This document shows positions 6,044 through 9,553 of a DNA stretch of 9,553 nt, in pieces (within the stretch, counting starts at the first letter, position 1; each line of letters starts with the position of its first letter). The DNA is taken from assembly GCA_018894775.1 (NCBI GenBank), contig JAHIPG010000145.1, forward strand, positions 1 to 9,553. The letters are read 5' to 3'. Both the position numbers and the translations under genes were made by a program. The stretch comes from Nanobdellota archaeon (lineage in GTDB: Archaea; Nanobdellota; Nanobdellia; SCGC-AAA011-G17; VGLX01). The notes beneath the pieces are model-generated. The model ran no database searches. It saw only the letters and a list, made by a program, of their open reading frames with translations, and was not told the DNA's origin.

Positions 6044-6477
6044 TAGGTCAATTAATAGGTGGTGTTATCGCGATTGTTATTGGTATTATTGCAGTTATTA
6101 AGCTTCTTGTGGAGGTTAAGCTTGTTGTTAGTGCTCTTTCGTTGAGTTTTGGGGTTACAGCATTGATTTGGGTTTTAAGAGCAAGAAGAAGTCTTTCAAA
6201 GGGTTCTTCCCTTAAAGCGCTTACAACACATTTTTTGGCTACAGTAGTGTTTATTTTATGTTTCTCTTTTTGGGGTATTGCTGTTGAGATGCTTTCACTT
6301 GAGGCTATGTATGGAGAGTCTGTAATTCTTCCACAGTATCTTTTCATCTCTTTAGCTTACATAACTTTTGCAGGTGCAGCTTACAAGATTAGAAGTCTTG
6401 GAAAGGAATTTGGTTTTAATTTAAAATCCGAAGAGATTGCAAAAATACTTAAAGAAAAGAAGAAAAAGAAGAAATGA
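6040..6477 (+). CDS. Four-helix membrane protein with poly-Lys tail (145 aa)
   Basis: No family is recognised. Four hydrophobic segments are visible, at about residues 4-22, 28-48, 62-84 and 98-116. The loop between the second and third (RARRSLSKGSSLK) is strongly basic, and the C-terminus (KSEEIAKILKEKKKKKK) is a charged tail, so the positive-inside rule puts both in the cytoplasm. The gene overlaps its upstream neighbour (Walker A-less KaiC-like) and its downstream neighbour (Cys-rich surface protein) by four bases each, as ATGA, which suggests co-translation and a shared complex. It could be a membrane dock linking the cytoplasmic RecA-like protein to the extracellular one (inference). Confidence 0.8.
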   Translation: MIGQLIGGVIAIVIGIIAVIKLLVEVKLVVSALSLSFGVTALIWVLRARRSLSKGSSLKALTTHFLATVVFILCFSFWGIAVEMLSLEAMYGESVILPQYLFISLAYITFAGAAYKIRSLGKEFGFNLKSEEIAKILKEKKKKKK

Positions 6478-7238
6478 GAAAGATAATATTTCTTTTATTT
6501 TTAGTTTTGATTCCTTTAGCCTTTGCAGATGTTTCTAAAACGGAAACTAGTACAGCTCTTGATATTAATGATACTTTTACTGTTCATGGCAAGACACTTA
6601 CAATCTTAAGCGCTGAAAGAACTGGTAAGTTAAAGGTTAGTGTTGATGGTGTTGAAGGTATTGTTAGGCCTGGAACTAACAGAACAAGTAATGTTAATGA
6701 GATGTTTATTGAGATTCTTAATTTTACTTATGTTGATTCAGAGGATATTGAAGCAATTTTAGAAGCTACTGTACTTCTTGAATGTGGTGATGATTGGTGT
6801 AATAATACAGAAACGAGTATAAGTTGTTGTACTGACTGTGGATGTGAAGGTAATATGAAATGTTTTGATAATATCTGCCAAGTAGAAGATTGTATTTTAG
6901 ATTTTGATTGTGATGATGATAATCTTTGTACTGTTGATGAATGCTCAACTACTCCTCCTAGAACCTGTTCTAATACGTTGGTAGTTAATTGTGTGAATAA
7001 TGATAGCTGTTGTCCGGATACTTGTGGTGCTGATAATGACACGGATTGCATGGAAATTGAAGAGATAGTTGAAGAAACTGTTGAGGTTAGTCCTCAAGTA
7101 GAGCAGGTTAAGGAAGTGGTTGGCTCTATTAAAGAAAAAGTGCAGGTAAGTGAAGAAAAAAGGAATGGTATTCTTATACTGATTGGTACAGCATTGTTAG
7201 TCCTTATAATTGGCTATTTTGTTGTTATTAAGAAATAG
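6474..7238 (+). CDS. Secreted Cys-rich protein with C-terminal membrane anchor (254 aa)
   Basis: A Sec-type signal peptide (MRKIIFLLFLVLIPLAFA, cleavage expected after AFA at 18) leads into a beta-like domain at about 20-100 (FTVHGKTLTILSAERTGKLK...). A block with 18 cysteines lies between 104 and 192; its CGDDWC...CCTDCGCEG and CTVDECS patterns resemble the CGxGxCxxxE..C..DCG modules of archaeal surface proteins. An acidic, coiled-coil-like stalk (about 193-230) and one transmembrane helix (232-252, ending VVIKK) complete it. It is thus a type I surface protein, probably disulphide-rich and glycosylated (several N-x-T sites). It is third in the coupled operon. A receptor, adhesin or protease-resistant surface module is plausible; no enzymatic motif was seen. 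Confidence 0.82.
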   Translation: MRKIIFLLFLVLIPLAFADVSKTETSTALDINDTFTVHGKTLTILSAERTGKLKVSVDGVEGIVRPGTNRTSNVNEMFIEILNFTYVDSEDIEAILEATVLLECGDDWCNNTETSISCCTDCGCEGNMKCFDNICQVEDCILDFDCDDDNLCTVDECSTTPPRTCSNTLVVNCVNNDSCCPDTCGADNDTDCMEIEEIVEETVEVSPQVEQVKEVVGSIKEKVQVSEEKRNGILILIGTALLVLIIGYFVVIKK

Positions 7239-7251
7239 TAACATTTATATA
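7238..7251 (+). promoter_or_regulatory. Leaderless-type promoter of the second Walker A-less gene
   Basis: TTTATATA at 7244-7251, preceded by GTAACA, is centred about 26 bases upstream of the ATG at 7274, with no ribosome site between. Copy B can therefore be transcribed independently of the three genes before it, from just past the end of the surface-protein gene. Confidence 0.65.
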
Positions 7252-7273
7252 GTTAGACCTTACAAATCATAAT

Positions 7274-7849
7274 ATGAAAAAAACTTTAGAAAAAGAATTG
7301 AAGAATTTGCCTGAGAATTTTGTAGTCATGGCTATAGTGCCATTCAAACACTTTGAAGAGGCAAATCTTCATTTGCTTTCTATCCTTATTAATAATTATA
7401 ACCGTAAAGGGAGCTATATTACAATAAATAGGCCTTACAAAAGCATGATTCAGCTATTAAAAAGAGAGAATATTGATATCAGGAATCTGTTCTTCATTGA
7501 TTGTATAACTAAAGAGATTAGTGAACAGAAAAAGTCTAAAAACTGCTATTTTGTTGGCTCACCTAATAACCTTACAGAGATTGCTGTAGCTTTAGATCCT
7601 ACCTTCAAAGAAGGAAAAAATAAGTTTGTATTCTTGGATTCTTTGGATACTTTAACAGTTTATAATTCAGTAGAAAGTGTGATAAAATTTGCTCATTTCT
7701 TAACCAGTAAAGTAAGGCTGCATGATCTTAGTGGAGTTATGCTTGCTGTGCATGAGAATTCTGATAGCAGGCTAATTATGGAACTTGCCCAATTCTGTGA
7801 TAAGGTTATAGACCTTAGGCCTTTTATTTCAAAACCTTTATCTCCTTAA
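7274..7849 (+). CDS. KaiC-like protein without Walker A motif, copy B (191 aa)
   Basis: Paralog of the 5474-6043 product. Matching landmarks are VVMAIVPFKHFEEAN (17-31) at the P-loop site, GSYITINRP (46-54), NLFFIDCITK (71-80), KNCYFVGSPNNLTEIAVALD (89-108), Walker B-like KFVFLDSLDTL (117-127, Asp122), KFAHFLTSK (138-146) and LAQFCDKVIDL (171-181). As in copy A, no glycine-rich loop or GK[ST] is present, so loss of nucleotide binding probably preceded the duplication. It has its own promoter. The C-terminus (RPFISKPLSP) differs from copy A and is read from DNA that also encodes the end of the CCA-adding enzyme on the other strand. The role is unknown; an adaptor for the intact KaiC-like ATPases is one possibility. 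Confidence 0.82.
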   Translation: MKKTLEKELKNLPENFVVMAIVPFKHFEEANLHLLSILINNYNRKGSYITINRPYKSMIQLLKRENIDIRNLFFIDCITKEISEQKKSKNCYFVGSPNNLTEIAVALDPTFKEGKNKFVFLDSLDTLTVYNSVESVIKFAHFLTSKVRLHDLSGVMLAVHENSDSRLIMELAQFCDKVIDLRPFISKPLSP

Positions 7850-9041
7850 CCTTATTTTTTACATTCTCATCTAGGATTAGTTTTTTAATTAATGGTCCTG
7901 GTATCCTGTATTTCCTTCGTACTTTTGCAAAAATTCTTCCTCTCTTTTTGTATAGTTTATATTTCTTATTTTTCTTTTTAAAATTTTTAGCATGCTTCTC
8001 TTGTTTTAGTCTTGGTCCTTCATGTTCCTTAAATTCTGATAATTTTTCTTCGTCAAGTATGAACCAGAATAATGATTTTTTGTCCCATTTCCAGTTGTAG
8101 TCGTATATCTTGAAATCTTTATCCATTAGCTGTTTTCTTATATACTCCAACGCTTTTACGAGTTTAGCACCGACAACATCATGTTTTCCTTTTAGAGGTT
8201 TTACCTGCAATATTATTAGTTTTTTTCCTTCTGCTCTTTGTTTAAGCTGTTCTATGGTTAATTCTTTTTTCTCGAAGAGATTATCTGTTGGATGATGTAA
8301 GAATTTTTGTGCTGCCTGTATCATCCTATTGTATTTCTTTCTTCCTAATGCAGCAGCAGCATTCCTATCTGGCTGTACAGGATCTATCAGGATCAAAGGT
8401 GAGTATGTTTTTGCTTTGTCTAATTTTACTCCGTGCTTTTCAGGATCGATATGTTCTTTTCTTTCAAATTTAGCCATCTTTTTCAACAGTTTCTCAAAAT
8501 TGCCAAAATGAATGGTCAATATTTCCAGAACATAACCTGAGAATCCTTGTATGTATGATTCTGCCCCATAACAATTTTGTGCCCTGCAGAATGCTTTTGC
8601 TAACCTGATTTCATCACCTTTTTTGTATTTTTTTACCCATTTTGCATGGAAAGGGCTTACATCTGTTATGTTTTGTGCTTCTTCCACTTTCTTGATATCC
8701 ATTATAGGTATGAATTCTATAGTATAATCATCTTTGTAGACCCTGTAGTAGTCTCTTGAACCGTGTAGGATCTCTACCCTGCTAAAATGTTTTTTTAGTT
8801 CTTTTTTGACTATCTTAGAGATTTCTCCGTTCTTGTATTTTTTTGGATTGAATTTAACATAGATGTCAATGTCATGTATGCCTTTCAGCCACGTTCCCTT
8901 AGCTCCTGAGCCACCCAGTACAGGCTTAGCATCTTTTATTTTTATTTTGTTAAGAATGTCTTTTACTATTTTTTTAACTTCTTTCTCTTCCTCTTTTGAA
9001 GGCTTAATTTTTTTCAAAACTTCTTTAAGTACGTCCTGCAT
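7824..9041 (-). CDS. cca: CCA tRNA nucleotidyltransferase, archaeal class I (405 aa)
   Basis: This enzyme adds or repairs the 3' CCA end of tRNAs in the cytoplasm using CTP and ATP without a template. The nucleotidyltransferase signature GSGAKGTWL (44-52) with DID (57-59) supplies two metal-binding carboxylates; the third position reads IEF (Glu109), where I recall Asp in well-studied archaeal enzymes. Class I archaeal landmarks follow: ITDVSPFHAKWV (125-136), DEIRLAKAF...YGAESYIQGFSGY (143-170) and LILIDPVQPDRNAAAAL (216-232). The Lys-rich C-terminal domain runs to 405, slightly shorter than the roughly 430-450 usual. It is a housekeeping gene on its own promoter, not obviously tied to the pilus genes, and its last 26 bases overlap the convergent neighbour. 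Confidence 0.93.
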   Translation of the reverse strand: MQDVLKEVLKKIKPSKEEEKEVKKIVKDILNKIKIKDAKPVLGGSGAKGTWLKGIHDIDIYVKFNPKKYKNGEISKIVKKELKKHFSRVEILHGSRDYYRVYKDDYTIEFIPIMDIKKVEEAQNITDVSPFHAKWVKKYKKGDEIRLAKAFCRAQNCYGAESYIQGFSGYVLEILTIHFGNFEKLLKKMAKFERKEHIDPEKHGVKLDKAKTYSPLILIDPVQPDRNAAAALGRKKYNRMIQAAQKFLHHPTDNLFEKKELTIEQLKQRAEGKKLIILQVKPLKGKHDVVGAKLVKALEYIRKQLMDKDFKIYDYNWKWDKKSLFWFILDEEKLSEFKEHEGPRLKQEKHAKNFKKKNKKYKLYKKRGRIFAKVRRKYRIPGPLIKKLILDENVKNKVKEIKVLK

Positions 9042-9063
9042 GTTAAAATTGGAGGTTATAAAA

Positions 9064-9077
9064 ATTATAAAGGTTTT
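9064..9077 (-). promoter_or_regulatory. Leaderless-type promoter of cca
   Basis: The minus strand reads AAAACCTTTATAAT; TTTATAAT at 9071-9064 is centred about 26 bases from the ATG at 9041. That spacing predicts transcription starting at the start codon. It lies back to back with the antiporter promoter in a 102-base divergent gap. Confidence 0.6.
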
Positions 9078-9086
9078 GTTTTGACA

Positions 9087-9100
9087 GAAATCTTTTTATA
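9087..9100 (+). promoter_or_regulatory. Promoter of the antiporter gene
   Basis: AGAAATC followed by TTTTTATA (9093-9100) resembles BRE plus TATA. Transcription would start near 9122, leaving a leader of about 20 bases that contains AGAGG (9130-9134) as a modest ribosome site nine bases before the ATG at 9144. Confidence 0.55.
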
Positions 9101-9143
9101 TCTGCTAATACCATAAACTTTTAACAAAAAGAGGATATTTATA

Positions 9144-9553
9144 ATGGTAGGTGAAATTGTTTATCTCAGTGAACTTTCTTGGCTTTCTTTGCTATTGCTA
9201 TTAGGTGTTGTTATCGCTTATATTGCTCAAAAGATTAAATTTCCTGATATACTTTTATTATTGATAACAGGTGCTATTTTTGGCCAGCTTAATGTTTTAA
9301 CGATTGATGCAAGTTTTCTTACCGGTTTAGGTACTTTTGCTTTGGTTATGATTATCTTTGAATCTAGTTCAAAATTTAAACCAAGAGAAATTAGCCAGAT
9401 TTCTCCTTACGCTATAAAGCTCTCTGCAGTATTTTTGTTCATCAACCTCTTTGCATTAACAATTTTTACCCACTTATTTTTTAATGGAATATTTACTTGG
9501 AAGGAATTAGGATTTAGCATGATATTTGCTGCAATAATGTCGGGTACAAGCCC
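9144..9553 (+). CDS. Cation/proton antiporter (CPA, NhaP/Kef type), N-terminal part
   Basis: The frame is open to the right edge; 136 full codons are present. The translation begins MVGEIVYLSELSWLSLLLLL and continues IAQKIKFPDILLLLITGAIF, GTFALVMIIFESSSKFKP and FAAIMSGTSP. These match the first four or so membrane helices of sodium or potassium/proton antiporters: the KxxFPxxLLLLxTGxxxG helix, the LxxFALxxIIFxxGxKF helix and the conserved S-x-T-x-P segment. Such proteins exchange Na+ or K+ for H+ across the cell membrane for pH and salt balance. Ion specificity and any C-terminal regulatory (TrkA/RCK-type) domain lie outside the window. It is transcribed divergently from cca with no obvious link to the pilus region. 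Confidence 0.83.
   Translation, partial: MVGEIVYLSELSWLSLLLLLGVVIAYIAQKIKFPDILLLLITGAIFGQLNVLTIDASFLTGLGTFALVMIIFESSSKFKPREISQISPYAIKLSAVFLFINLFALTIFTHLFFNGIFTWKELGFSMIFAAIMSGTS

Noticed and set aside
6728..7051. 107-residue minus-strand frame opposite the Cys-rich surface protein
   Set aside because: Ser/Gln-rich shadow of the real gene, which has a signal peptide, Cys modules and an anchor.
1..9553. CRISPR arrays, tRNA or rRNA genes, insertion sequences
   Set aside because: No regularly spaced repeats, cloverleaf-like sequence, terminal inverted repeats or transposase-like frames were seen on reading both strands; intergenic gaps are all under about 140 bases.

Overview
The window looks archaeal, most likely from a DPANN-type lineage (Woesearchaeota or Pacearchaeota would fit). 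The lineage is inference. The evidence is an archaeal class I CCA-adding enzyme, class III (type IV pilin) signal peptides, several KaiC/RAD55-like ATPases, TATA/BRE-style promoters with some leaderless starts, and low G+C (about one third by hand count).

Layout. (1) Bases 1 to about 510 hold an interior piece of a thiamine-diphosphate enzyme of the acetolactate synthase type at about 50% G+C. It breaks off in mid-domain exactly where a low-G+C reverse-strand gene also breaks off, so this is either an assembly chimera or a very sharp rearrangement. (2) About 510-3240, minus strand: a tightly packed operon of five small membrane-anchored proteins. Four have recognisable or variant class III pilin leaders, led by a 424-residue pilin fused to Ig-like and Cys-rich regions. 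The fifth is cut by the junction. (3) 3379-3846, plus strand: an abundant-type major pilin with a strong promoter, a near-perfect Shine-Dalgarno and a T-rich terminator. (4) 3881-5382, minus strand: two coupled KaiC-like ATPases with intact Walker motifs. (5) 5474-7849, plus strand: a four-gene block. Two paralogous KaiC-like proteins without a Walker A motif flank a four-helix membrane protein and a Cys-rich, C-terminally anchored surface protein. (6) 7824-9041, minus strand: the CCA-adding enzyme, overlapping the last plus-strand gene tail to tail. (7) From 9144 to the right edge: the start of a cation/proton antiporter.

The most interesting part is 460-7849. It looks like a cell-surface pilus locus (major pilin, minor pilins, pilin-adhesin) next to a divergent KaiC-type module in which two ATPases with complete motifs sit beside two apparently nucleotide-binding-deficient paralogs and two membrane partners. 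No assembly ATPase, platform protein or prepilin peptidase is visible. Any functional link between the pilins and the KaiC-like module is inferred from position only. No RNA genes, CRISPR arrays or insertion sequences were seen, and no gene-free gap exceeds 300 bases.
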